8,711 nucleotides of DNA from Actinomycetota bacterium (GTDB lineage: Bacteria; Actinomycetota; Acidimicrobiia; Acidimicrobiales; Acidimicrobiaceae), in the NCBI GenBank assembly GCA_027318945.1, contig DAHVOF010000257.1, positions 1-8,711 of the forward strand, given 5' to 3'. Positions 1 through 7,031 of the stretch are shown in pieces. Below the pieces are notes generated by a model that saw only the letters and a program-made list of their open reading frames with translations, made no database searches and was not told where the DNA came from. Position 1 is the stretch's first letter. Each line of letters opens with the position of its first letter. The translations under genes and the position numbers were made by a program.

Positions 1-209
1 TGCGCGTGACCCAACGACACCACGGAAATTCCCGATAGAAAATCCAGATAAGAGTTTCCGGCTGTGTCGTAAACCAGGGCCCCGCTACCCTTAACTAGAC
101 ACAGCGCCTGCTTGCCGTAGTTCTTCATAAGGGAGGTCTCAGAAAGCGCCAATGGATCCGCATTCTCCAAGTATGTGCAGAAGTCAACAAGTGACTGGTT
201 GGCAGTCAT
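1..209 (-). CDS. argD: Acetylornithine aminotransferase, N-terminal part (cut by window edge)
   Basis: Only the first 69 codons are present; the gene continues beyond position 1. ArgD is a cytoplasmic PLP-dependent class III aminotransferase that converts N-acetylglutamate 5-semialdehyde to N-acetylornithine with glutamate as amino donor. The visible part carries the usual family start: 'MKNYGK' near residue 28, then 'LVYDTAGNSYLDFLSGI' (about 45-61) and 'SLGHA' at the edge, matching the 'D..G..YLDF.sGIaV..LGH' block that precedes the PLP domain. The PLP lysine lies outside the window. The ATG at 209-207 overlaps the argB stop in an ATGA arrangement. An AAGGAG ribosome binding site lies five bases upstream (220-215), inside the end of argB, which supports this start and translational coupling. 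The roughly 25-residue leader before 'MKNYGK' is not diagnostic. The family call is firm; the exact aminotransferase specificity rests on operon context. Confidence 0.93.
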   Translation of the reverse strand, partial: MTANQSLVDFCTYLENADPLALSETSLMKNYGKQALCLVKGSGALVYDTAGNSYLDFLSGISVVSLGHA

Positions 210-1141
210 CCCAACTCCTTCGTAGATCCGTCCAACTCTCCCGACTTGATCATTGTTCCGATTCCCTTGTCCGTGAATATTTCGACAAGCACTGCATGAT
301 CTCGAGTACCATCAAGAATGTGTGCAGATCTAGCTCCACTCGCAATAGCATCGAGGCATGAATGAACTTTTGGTATCATCCCACCCGATACCACTCCATC
401 ATTAATGAGCCCCAAAAGATCGTCTACATCAATCTGGCGCAGGAGCGTGGACGGATCGTCAGCGACGCTTCGAATGCCTTCTACGTTCGTCAGATATATC
501 AGCTTTTCCGCCCTAATCGCGCCAGCGATCGCTCCTGCCACCGTATCTGCATTTATGTTGTATGACTGGCCCATCGAGTCCACACCAATTGTCGCGACTA
601 CCGGCACCAGTCCCTGACCTAACAACTTCTCAAGTATTTCGGGATTTACCGAGTCCACCTTGCCGACAAAACCATGCTCGTTGGAATGCGGCGAGGCCAT
701 TATGAGTCCGGCATCAGAGCCCGACAGGCCCACGGCAATGGAGGCCAGGGAGTTGATTGCAGTCACAATCTCTGGATTCACCTTGCCCACCAGCACCATC
801 CTTGCGATCTCGAGAGTTTCGGAATCCGTCACCCTAAGACCGTCGACGAACTCGGAACTTTTTCCCAAACGCTTCAAATAGTCACCTATCTGGGGTCCGC
901 CGCCATGAACGACCACGGGCATGATTCCAACGGAGTGCATTAATACAACGTCTTCCGCGAATGATTGAAGGCTCCGGTCAATGCCGGAAGAAGAATCAAC
1001 TATGGCATTCCCGCCGTACTTGATCACGACTACCTTACCCCTGAATCTCCTGATGTATGGCAAAACCTCTACGAGCACTTCGCTCTTACGCCAAGCACTT
1101 TCCAGGTCAGGGTCGTAAGAATTGTGAATATCGCCCCGCAT
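206..1141 (-). CDS. argB: Acetylglutamate kinase, probably arginine-sensitive type
   Basis: This 311-residue cytoplasmic kinase phosphorylates N-acetyl-L-glutamate with ATP, the second step of arginine synthesis. Amino-acid kinase motifs are in order: 'VVIKYGGNA' with the phosphate-binding Lys41, 'VVVHGGGPQIG' (77-86), substrate loop 'GLRVTD' (101-106), 'GLSGSDAG' (138-145), 'NINADT' (195-200), 'YLTNVEGI' (216-223) and 'SGGMIPK' (252-258), whose Lys258 matches the second catalytic lysine. About 35 residues precede the first motif, including a helix-like 'AWRKSEVLVEVLPYIRRF', and the C-terminus has 'EIFTDKGIGTMI'. In characterised enzymes (Thermotoga maritima, Pseudomonas aeruginosa) this N-terminal arm and a similar C-terminal loop build the hexamer and the arginine inhibition site, so feedback inhibition is inferred. 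The ATG follows the argJ stop directly (TAA-ATG), with GAGGA at 1154-1150 as ribosome binding site. No catalytic residue appears missing. Confidence 0.97.
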   Translation of the reverse strand: MRGDIHNSYDPDLESAWRKSEVLVEVLPYIRRFRGKVVVIKYGGNAIVDSSSGIDRSLQSFAEDVVLMHSVGIMPVVVHGGGPQIGDYLKRLGKSSEFVDGLRVTDSETLEIARMVLVGKVNPEIVTAINSLASIAVGLSGSDAGLIMASPHSNEHGFVGKVDSVNPEILEKLLGQGLVPVVATIGVDSMGQSYNINADTVAGAIAGAIRAEKLIYLTNVEGIRSVADDPSTLLRQIDVDDLLGLINDGVVSGGMIPKVHSCLDAIASGARSAHILDGTRDHAVLVEIFTDKGIGTMIKSGELDGSTKELG

Positions 1142-2311
1142 TTACGAAGTCCTCATGTTCTCGGCGATGTAACCGGGGGTCAGATCGGTAGTGATAATTT
1201 CTGCATTCCCGTTTCCAAGCCCCAGGCTGCAGACCACCTCAATTTCCTGCTTCGACATATATGCTTTCAGAGCCCCCTCATCATACTCAACAGAAACCCC
1301 GCCCCGGGCAACCGGGTAATCTCCATAGCGTATTTCAAGTTGATCTAAGTCAAACTCTGCGCCGCTACTGCCAATCTCGGAAGCAAGGCGCCCCCAGTAG
1401 GGATCAGCGCCATAGAACGAACACTGCACAAGCTGCGATCCCGCGACCTTGCGGGCCGCCCTATCGGCATCGTCGGCAGACGCAGCACCCACCACCTTGA
1501 CGGTCACAAATTTTGTGGCACCTTCGGCATCCATGGCCATTTGACGCGCGAGCGACATGCAAGCGTTATTCAGCACCGATCGAAATTCTTCCCGATCAAC
1601 CTCTCCTGCCTCACCTGATGAGAGACATATGACCGTATCATTTGTCGAGGTGCAACCATCGATAACGAGGCGGTTGAAAGAGCTTTCGACTGCATCTGTC
1701 AAGCTCGCTTTCAGAACGTCTTGCGTTACGGATGCGTCGGTCGTAAGCACGGCGAGCATGGTGGCCATGTTTGGGGCCAGCATTGCCGCGCCTTTTGCCA
1801 TCCCGCCGATCCTGAAATTCGATCCCTGGAATGCAACAAGCTTCTCCTTTGTGTCCGTGGTCAAAATAGCTTTTGCAGCACTTAACCCATTGACAGCCGA
1901 ACTGCCCAGCAATGCGACAAGCTTGGGAATCCCCAACTTTAACTTTTCGGTGGGCATCGGAATACCAATGAGTCCGGTTGAACAAACAAGCACCTGGTTA
2001 GGCGGGATTCCAAGGCCTGAGGCTGTAAGGCTACACATCAGTTCGGCATCCGTGATGCCCTTCGCTCCCGTGGCGGCATTGGCGTTTCCGCTTGACAGCA
2101 CAACGGCGTTTATGCGTCCCGCAGACTCTTCCAAATGACTCCTGGATACCTGGACTGGAGCTGCTGCTGCCAAGTTCCGCGTAAACGTCGAAGCCGCCAT
2201 TGCCGGCTTCTCCCCGCTGACAGCCACAAGAGAGAGATCTAAATCACCAGACTCTTTGATGCCGGAGGCAAAACCTGCGGCAAGAAATCCCTTAGGGAAA
2301 AGAACACTCAT
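1142..2311 (-). CDS. argJ: Glutamate N-acetyltransferase / ornithine acetyltransferase
   Basis: ArgJ (389 residues, normal length) moves the acetyl group from N-acetylornithine to glutamate, closing the cyclic arginine pathway. Some members also use acetyl-CoA. It is made as a precursor that cuts itself into alpha and beta chains before a conserved threonine. Here the site is in 'APNMATMLAVLTTDA', giving Thr184 as nucleophile and new N-terminus. Other family marks are the start 'FPKGFLAAG' (5-13), 'SSGNANAATG' (73-82), the oxyanion pair Thr112-Gly113 in 'CSTGLIG' and 'DGCTSTNDT' near 220. Whether it is mono- or bifunctional cannot be read from sequence. The C-terminus reads 'YIAENMRTS', without the penultimate-region tyrosine I would expect ('N.xY.x'). 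The ATG at 2311-2309 lies 15 bp after argC, with AAAGG (2322-2318) seven bases upstream hinting at efficient initiation. It abuts argB with no gap. Confidence 0.97.
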   Translation of the reverse strand: MSVLFPKGFLAAGFASGIKESGDLDLSLVAVSGEKPAMAASTFTRNLAAAAPVQVSRSHLEESAGRINAVVLSSGNANAATGAKGITDAELMCSLTASGLGIPPNQVLVCSTGLIGIPMPTEKLKLGIPKLVALLGSSAVNGLSAAKAILTTDTKEKLVAFQGSNFRIGGMAKGAAMLAPNMATMLAVLTTDASVTQDVLKASLTDAVESSFNRLVIDGCTSTNDTVICLSSGEAGEVDREEFRSVLNNACMSLARQMAMDAEGATKFVTVKVVGAASADDADRAARKVAGSQLVQCSFYGADPYWGRLASEIGSSGAEFDLDQLEIRYGDYPVARGGVSVEYDEGALKAYMSKQEIEVVCSLGLGNGNAEIITTDLTPGYIAENMRTS

Positions 2312-2326
2312 GTAATACCTTTCGTA

Positions 2327-3391
2327 TCAAGGATGAAGTCCTAAAGATGCAAGCCCAGCGGTTTCAGGTAGTCCCAACGCTATATTTGCGCACTGCACCG
2401 CCTGACCGGATGCGCCTTTCACCAGGTTATCGAGTGCCGACACGGTGATAATTGTGTTTGTCCTCGCATCGTAGGTGCCATGCACCATCGCGTTGTTAGA
2501 ACCAAGTGAGGCCTTCACCGACGGCGGAGAGTCAGTAACAAAGACAAAGGGCTCTTCGATATAAAAATTCCTCATCTCCGAAATAACAAACTCATGTCCG
2601 GAGTCCTCGGCATCCGCTCCCAACCTCTCCACAAACCGACTAGTTGGACGGGAGTAGGTCGTTGCCAAGATTCCACGATTTATTGGGAGAAGGTGTGGAG
2701 TGAAAAGTACGGTTGCGCCTAGGTTCTGCTCAATTTCAGGTGTGTGCCGGTGGTGCTTGAGTCCATATACCGAAAAATTCTCATCGACCTCGGTAAACAA
2801 ATAGTCAGCCTTGATTGAGCGGCCAGCACCGCTAACTCCGCTCGCCGCATCGATGACTATTGAATCTCGCTCTATGAGCCCGGCTGACACCAACGGCAAT
2901 AGTGCCAAAGTCGAACAAGTCACATAGCAGCCAGCTGCGGCAATAAGCCTTGCACCTTTCAATTCCTCCCTTGTCAGCTCGGGTAGTCCATAAACCGCTT
3001 TCTCGATATACTCGGGAGCCTGGTGCTTGTGCATGTACCATTTTTGGTACGTAGCCGGATTAGTCAATCGAAAATCTGCGGCGAGATCAACCACAAGACC
3101 GACCCTGTCAAAGATTTTTGGCACGATGGATTGGCTCATACCGTGCGGTAGCGCCAAAAAAACGACATCAACTGAAATACCGCCGCTGGCAATCTCTTCA
3201 ACCTGCGTGTTCACGTCAGCAAACACTGCATCTGAGTAGAACGGAAGCAGGGAGGAATAGAGTCCCGAGATGGCTTGCCCTGCATGGCTCGCCGCCGCAG
3301 CCGACTCAACCTCTATTTCGGGATGAAACGCCAGAATTCTGAGAAGTTCGGCTCCGGTATATCCCGATGCGCCAATTACGACTGATTTCAT
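2327..3391 (-). CDS. argC: N-acetyl-gamma-glutamyl-phosphate reductase
   Basis: ArgC (354 residues) reduces N-acetylglutamyl phosphate with NADPH to N-acetylglutamate semialdehyde, the third arginine step. It has the Rossmann start 'VVIGASGYTGAELLRIL' (4-20), 'FLALPHGMS' (78-86) and 'VVDLAADFRL' (100-109). The catalytic cysteine is Cys155 in 'AAAGCYVTCS'. The conserved His block is 'HHRHTPEIEQ' (213-222), and the C-terminal block is 'DNLVKGASGQAVQCAN' followed by 'LGLPETAGL'. The proline normally just before Gly-Cys is alanine here, and the residue two after Cys is Val rather than the usual Pro, so the active-site loop is non-canonical although the nucleophile is kept. The ATG at 3391-3389 has no convincing Shine-Dalgarno sequence. 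Instead a promoter -10 box sits six bases upstream, suggesting a leaderless message. It is the first gene of the argCJBD run, 38 bp downstream of pheT. Confidence 0.97.
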   Translation of the reverse strand: MKSVVIGASGYTGAELLRILAFHPEIEVESAAAASHAGQAISGLYSSLLPFYSDAVFADVNTQVEEIASGGISVDVVFLALPHGMSQSIVPKIFDRVGLVVDLAADFRLTNPATYQKWYMHKHQAPEYIEKAVYGLPELTREELKGARLIAAAGCYVTCSTLALLPLVSAGLIERDSIVIDAASGVSGAGRSIKADYLFTEVDENFSVYGLKHHRHTPEIEQNLGATVLFTPHLLPINRGILATTYSRPTSRFVERLGADAEDSGHEFVISEMRNFYIEEPFVFVTDSPPSVKASLGSNNAMVHGTYDARTNTIITVSALDNLVKGASGQAVQCANIALGLPETAGLASLGLHP

Positions 3392-3397
3392 GCTTCA

Positions 3398-3426
3398 ATC
3401 ATACAGTCTTATGCATCACTATGCAA
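3398..3426 (-). promoter_or_regulatory. Predicted leaderless argC promoter
   Basis: Reading the minus strand, TTGCAT (3426-3421) and TATGAT (3403-3398) are separated by exactly 17 bases, a standard housekeeping-sigma layout with a good -10 (5 of 6 to TATAAT). The -35 begins three bases after the pheT stop codon. Six bases separate the -10 from the argC ATG, so a start seven bases past the -10 falls on the A at 3391, giving an mRNA with no 5' leader. Leaderless messages are common in actinobacteria, and argC lacks a ribosome binding site, which fits. The start point is predicted, not observed. Confidence 0.72.
3409..3426. promoter_or_regulatory. ARG box: predicted ArgR operator of argCJBD
   Basis: On the minus strand the site reads TTGCATAGTGATGCATAA. 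Its core TGCAT-AGTG-ATGCA is a perfect 5-bp inverted repeat with a 4-bp spacer, the same geometry as the E. coli ARG box (TGAAT-N4-ATTCA). It is close to the ARG boxes described before argC in Streptomyces. A second, degenerate pair of half-sites, TGTAT-N5-AAGCA (3405-3391), starts 20 bp further on and covers the -10 and the start codon, as expected for an ArgR hexamer gripping two boxes on one DNA face. The main box covers the -35 and part of the spacer, so bound ArgR with arginine should block RNA polymerase. The argR gene itself is not in the window. Confidence 0.75.
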
Positions 3427-3429
3427 CTC

Positions 3430-5901
3430 TCAGCGAAGTTTAGCGCCAAACCTGCTTTCCACCAGCTCTATGCACTTCGATCGCACCACACTTATATCTT
3501 GGTCGGACAGCGTGCGGTCCATTGCAGAAAGGCGCATCGCAAAAGCGAGCGAGCGTGAACCAAGCTTCACATTTCCCCCTCTGAAAACATCAAATAGGCG
3601 CGCGGAAACTACGTACTCGCTTACTTCGCTAGACAGGGCATACTCGATTTCGCGGGCACCAACCACGTCGGGTACCTCGAACGCTAGATCGAAGGCTGCA
3701 ATTGGAAACTGCGAGATTGGAATCATCGAAGCATTACGAGAAATCAAGGCTGTCAGTCTCTCAAAGTCAAGCTCTAGATATCCGACGCGGCGATCATTTT
3801 CGATTCCGCTGCTGGCAAGAGCAGCTCGATCAACCTCGCCAACATGACCTACAACCTTCCCCTCTGCGAGTAGATAGGCGCTTCGCGTGGGGTGCAGACC
3901 ATGCCATGACTCGGATAGGGCGCTTTCATCGAAGACTGTTGGCTCCAAATTGCCAAGCTCATAGCCATTTATAATGACGACCCTTGCGAGTGAGAAGAAG
4001 TCCGAGAGCTTCGAATAGACGGACATGGCCGATCTCACAGAATCGCCATCAAAGGCCATCAGAAATCCAACGCGTTCAGACTCGCTGATTTCGCCGTCCA
4101 CCCCAGAAAAAACTTTGCCATTCTCGAATAGTCGGATATTTTCCTCTTTGCGATTTTGGTTAAAACGCAAGGCCCTAGTCAAGCCAGGAAGTAGAGACCT
4201 GCGAAGCACTGACTCCTCTCTTGCCAACGGATTCTCAACTTCCAAAAACGGTCCGTTATCTCCAAATCGCTCCTGCTCGCCCGGCGCCAGCAGAGTGGCG
4301 CTCCAAACCTCGTAGAACCCCGTCCCTGCAGCTAGCAATCCAATCTGCCTTCGAATCTTTTGAGCGGGCGTCAAATAGCCGCCGTTTTTCGAATGCGGCC
4401 GGACCTTGTCGATGCGACGATACCCGTACTGCCGGGCCACCTCTTCGATGACGTCAATCTCCCGCTCCACATCGGGCCTATTCGTTGGCACGGTTACCCG
4501 AATGACACCCTCGCCTGTACCTTCTGATCTGAACCCAATGGATTCGAGTATCGAAGATATCTCACCTGCTTCGATTGCGGTTCCCAATATCTCATTAACT
4601 CGATTTACCCGTACATCGATCTTCCAGCTATCGGTGGCCCCTGGAGCAGACACTTCGACTATTTCGGTTGGCGGTCCTCCCAGCATTTCACTAAACCGCG
4701 CAAGTACTAGGTCCATGACTCGTGGATCTACACCCCGTTCGAATCTCGCGGATGCTTCAGAGCGAAGGCCAAGCCTCTTCGAGGTCCTCGCAATTGTCAT
4801 TGGGCTGAAGTGAGCAAGTTCGAGCAGAATGCTTGTAGTGGACTCCTTGATCTCGGACTCCTCCCCACCCATGATTCCAGCTAAACCGACCGGACAGTTT
4901 TGACCATCTACAATTAGAACGTCCGTGGACTCGCGTCCCCGCGCATCCGGTAGACCTAGCGTCCGCATTGCACCATCAAGCGTCACGACCGGCTCACCCG
5001 GTTTGGCAAGACGAATGGAAATCACTCCTCCAGCCAAAGATTCTGCGTCGTATGGGTGCGTCGGTTGACCAAGCTCCAGCATTAGGTAGTTTGAGATGTC
5101 AACAATCGGAGAAACAGCCCTCATGCCAGCCTTGTTGATCCTGTCGACGACCAAAGCTGGTGTCGGCAAAGGTTCTACAGAATCGAACAGCGCAACCAAC
5201 AGACGGTCGCAATGCTCAGGACACATCACCCTAACCTGCGAAAGCCGTCCCGATTCCTCAGGGTGAACCGCTGTGAGCGACGGTATTGCCGGTTCTGAGA
5301 ACGGGAGCATCAGCCAAGCGGCCAAATCTCGAGCTATGCCCATAACGCAGTTGGCGTCAGGGCGGTTGTTCTCGATTGCTAAATCGAAGACTACGTCCCG
5401 TACAATGCCTAATGCATCGGCAATCTTCATCCCCACTACAGCGTCCCTCGGAAGAATCATCAAGCCGCCCTTGTCGTTCCCGAGCCTTAGCTCGATGGGC
5501 GAGCAAAGCATTCCAAAGGAGTCAACCCCGCGCATCTGGCGCTTTTCGATAACAAAATCACCAGGTAAAATTGCTCCCAGCTTTGCCAAGGGAACTTTGT
5601 CGCCCACCGCAAAATTAAAAGCTCCGCACACGATCTGCAGCGGCTCTTTCTCCTTTGCATCGACTAATATCCGGCGAATCTTATCTGCTCCATCAATTGC
5701 GTGGATCTCGAGAACTTCGGCCACGACTACATCCTCAAGTCCGGTGCCCACCCACTCAATTTCCTCCACTACCAAGCCAAGATCATTGAAGGCATCAGCC
5801 AGTCGGCGAACTAGCTCGGAACTGGGACCCGGACCTTGAATCCCGACATCGAGCCTTTGCAACGGAACAAAGTCGCATAGCCATGAATAGGGAACTCTCA
5901 T
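3430..5901 (-). CDS. pheT: Phenylalanyl-tRNA synthetase, beta subunit
   Basis: This 823-residue subunit pairs with PheS in the (alpha-beta)2 cytoplasmic enzyme that charges tRNA-Phe; the beta chain binds tRNA and edits mischarged tyrosine. Domains in order: the start 'MRVPYSWLCDFV'; an EMAP/OB-fold tRNA-binding domain (about 58-165, with 'VCGAFNFAVGDKVPLAKLGA' and 'MLCSPIELRLG'); and the B3/B4 editing domain (about 225-400), marked by 'VDISNYLMLELGQPTHPYD' (267-285) and 'AGIMGGEESE' (341-350). Then come the B5 DNA-binding-like fold (about 420-495, 'VPTNRPDVEREIDVIEEVAR'), a degenerate synthetase-like core, and a C-terminal FDX-ACB anticodon-binding domain over roughly the last 95 residues, starting 'ISQFPIAAFDLAFEV'. 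Length and order are typical of bacterial PheT. The ATG is 19 bp after the pheS stop. A G-run (5917-5912) about ten bases upstream is a weak ribosome binding site, so coupling to pheS is likely. Confidence 0.98.
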   Translation of the reverse strand: MRVPYSWLCDFVPLQRLDVGIQGPGPSSELVRRLADAFNDLGLVVEEIEWVGTGLEDVVVAEVLEIHAIDGADKIRRILVDAKEKEPLQIVCGAFNFAVGDKVPLAKLGAILPGDFVIEKRQMRGVDSFGMLCSPIELRLGNDKGGLMILPRDAVVGMKIADALGIVRDVVFDLAIENNRPDANCVMGIARDLAAWLMLPFSEPAIPSLTAVHPEESGRLSQVRVMCPEHCDRLLVALFDSVEPLPTPALVVDRINKAGMRAVSPIVDISNYLMLELGQPTHPYDAESLAGGVISIRLAKPGEPVVTLDGAMRTLGLPDARGRESTDVLIVDGQNCPVGLAGIMGGEESEIKESTTSILLELAHFSPMTIARTSKRLGLRSEASARFERGVDPRVMDLVLARFSEMLGGPPTEIVEVSAPGATDSWKIDVRVNRVNEILGTAIEAGEISSILESIGFRSEGTGEGVIRVTVPTNRPDVEREIDVIEEVARQYGYRRIDKVRPHSKNGGYLTPAQKIRRQIGLLAAGTGFYEVWSATLLAPGEQERFGDNGPFLEVENPLAREESVLRRSLLPGLTRALRFNQNRKEENIRLFENGKVFSGVDGEISESERVGFLMAFDGDSVRSAMSVYSKLSDFFSLARVVIINGYELGNLEPTVFDESALSESWHGLHPTRSAYLLAEGKVVGHVGEVDRAALASSGIENDRRVGYLELDFERLTALISRNASMIPISQFPIAAFDLAFEVPDVVGAREIEYALSSEVSEYVVSARLFDVFRGGNVKLGSRSLAFAMRLSAMDRTLSDQDISVVRSKCIELVESRFGAKLR

Positions 5902-5920
5902 AAATCATTGACCCCCGTAG

Positions 5921-6982
5921 TTAGAACTGCCGAAGAAATCGGACGTCGTTATCCAACAAAACTCGCATATCGGAGATCGAGTAACGCATCTGGGCGAGAC
6001 GGTCGATGCCGAACCCGAACGCAAAACCGCTCCATTCCTCCGGATCCAACCCAACGGCCATAAACACGTTAGGATCAACCATGCCGCAACCACCCAACTC
6101 GATCCACCCGGTCCCGGAACACGTCCTACACCCGGTACCTCCACAAATAGAGCACGTAACCTCGAACTCAGCGGAAGGTTCGGTGAACGGGAAATACCCT
6201 GGCCTCAAACGAGCGACGATATTTGGCCCAAAAATCGCCTTAGTAAACTCCTCGATTGTTCCCGCAAGATTGGCAAAAGAAATTCCTTTATCGACAACGA
6301 GGCCCTCTATTTGATGAAACGCCGGAGTATGGCGGGCATCGGCCGTATCTCTCCTATACACCCGACCGGGTACGACGGCATATATCGGAGGCTTCTGGCG
6401 CATCATGACCCTGATCTGAACCGGTGAAGTATGAGTCCGCAGAAGCATCGATTCTGGCGCACCGAATTTCAAGTAGAAGCTGTCCTGCCCAGCACGAGCC
6501 GGATGATATGGAGGAATGTTCAGGGCTTCGAAATTGTGCCATTCTGTCTCTACCTCGGGCCCCTCCTCCACGGTGAAGCCCATGCCGACAAAAATATCCT
6601 CAAGTTCGTGTCTCGTAGCAGTGATGAGATGGATCCTGCCCGCTTGGAATGTCCAATCCTCGACCATCTCAGAGATGTCCAGCTTTTCGGACTCCAATTC
6701 CGCTGCACGGGCATTTACAAGAAGTCCCGACTCGACCCGTTCGAAATCAGACCTCATCTCGGCTCTGGCTTGATTGATTACGGCACCGGCAGCCTGCCTT
6801 GACTCGAGGTCTAGCGAGCCTAGCTGCCTGTTCAGCAAGGCGAGCGTCCCTTTTTTTGACAAGACGTCGGACTCAAGCTCCCTCAACTGCTCCAAGTCGT
6901 TTATCCTCTCGAGAGAAGACGCGAAACGGCTTTTAGCCTCGTCGATCCTCTCAATGATCTCCTTTAACGAAAGTTGAGGCAC
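5921..6982 (-). CDS. pheS: Phenylalanyl-tRNA synthetase, alpha (catalytic) subunit
   Basis: This 353-residue class II synthetase subunit activates phenylalanine with ATP and transfers it to tRNA-Phe, working with PheT. Residues 1-100 form the charged coiled-coil arm that contacts tRNA. The catalytic core follows: 'FEALNIPPYHPARAGQDSFY' (151-170), 'LLRTHTSPVQIR' (180-191), motif 2 'GRVYRRDTADARHTPAFHQIEG' (206-227), 'FPFTEPSAEFEV' (264-275) and motif 3 'GFAFGFGIDRLAQMRY' (319-334). Four cysteines at 277, 280, 285 and 288 (CxxC-x4-CxxC) form a zinc-knuckle-like insert seen in some bacterial PheS. The linker between arm and core is short: 'DWTFQAGRIHLIT' replaces the usual 'DV.LPGR....G..HP.T'. 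The start is GTG (6982-6980), supported by AGGAG at 6994-6990 with seven bases between. It is the first gene of the block. Confidence 0.98.
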   Translation of the reverse strand: MPQLSLKEIIERIDEAKSRFASSLERINDLEQLRELESDVLSKKGTLALLNRQLGSLDLESRQAAGAVINQARAEMRSDFERVESGLLVNARAAELESEKLDISEMVEDWTFQAGRIHLITATRHELEDIFVGMGFTVEEGPEVETEWHNFEALNIPPYHPARAGQDSFYLKFGAPESMLLRTHTSPVQIRVMMRQKPPIYAVVPGRVYRRDTADARHTPAFHQIEGLVVDKGISFANLAGTIEEFTKAIFGPNIVARLRPGYFPFTEPSAEFEVTCSICGGTGCRTCSGTGWIELGGCGMVDPNVFMAVGLDPEEWSGFAFGFGIDRLAQMRYSISDMRVLLDNDVRFLRQF

Positions 6983-6989
6983 CCGAGAA

Positions 6990-6994
6990 CTCCT
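6990..6994 (-). promoter_or_regulatory. Ribosome binding site fixing the pheS GTG start
   Basis: The minus strand reads AGGAG followed by seven bases and then GTG. This is the strongest Shine-Dalgarno match in the region and is well spaced. It justifies choosing the non-ATG start, which also places the first helix of PheS ('LSLKEIIERIDEAK') where the family has it. Confidence 0.8.
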
Positions 6995-7000
6995 AAAATA

Positions 7001-7030
7001 ATTTAAAGCTGCCCGTTTGGACTAATCCAA
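7001..7030 (-). promoter_or_regulatory. Candidate pheS promoter (weak)
   Basis: On the minus strand TTGGAT (7030-7025) lies 18 bases before TTAAAT (7006-7001), just ahead of the pheS ribosome binding site. The -35 matches consensus at only three of six positions; the -10 sits in the most AT-rich stretch of the gap. A start about seven bases past the -10 would leave a leader of roughly 12 bases that still includes the AGGAG. An alternative -35, TTGGCA at 7051-7046, has a better hexamer but no good -10 at 16-18 bases. A promoter is needed somewhere in this gap because the upstream gene points away. Confidence 0.35.
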
Positions 7031-7031
7031 A
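7016..7031. repeat. Perfect inverted repeat upstream of pheS
   Basis: The plus strand reads TTTGGA-CTAA-TCCAAA, a 6-bp perfect inverted repeat with a 4-bp centre. It overlaps the candidate pheS -35. A further copy of one arm, TCCAAAC, lies at 7060-7066 and is complementary to GTTTGGA at 7015-7021, so the proximal arm has two possible partners. It could be a regulator's operator, or an RNA hairpin if transcription begins further upstream. There is no T-run after it on either strand, so it is not a standard terminator. Confidence 0.5.

Noticed and set aside
1557..2138. Plus-strand 193-codon frame opposite argJ
   Set aside because: It lies entirely antisense to conserved ArgJ motifs including the autocleavage site, with no independent protein signature or ribosome binding site.
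5273..5839. Plus-strand 188-codon frame opposite pheT
   Set aside because: It is the antisense shadow of the strongly conserved tRNA-binding end of pheT; its Ser/Thr/Pro-rich composition is typical of shadow frames.
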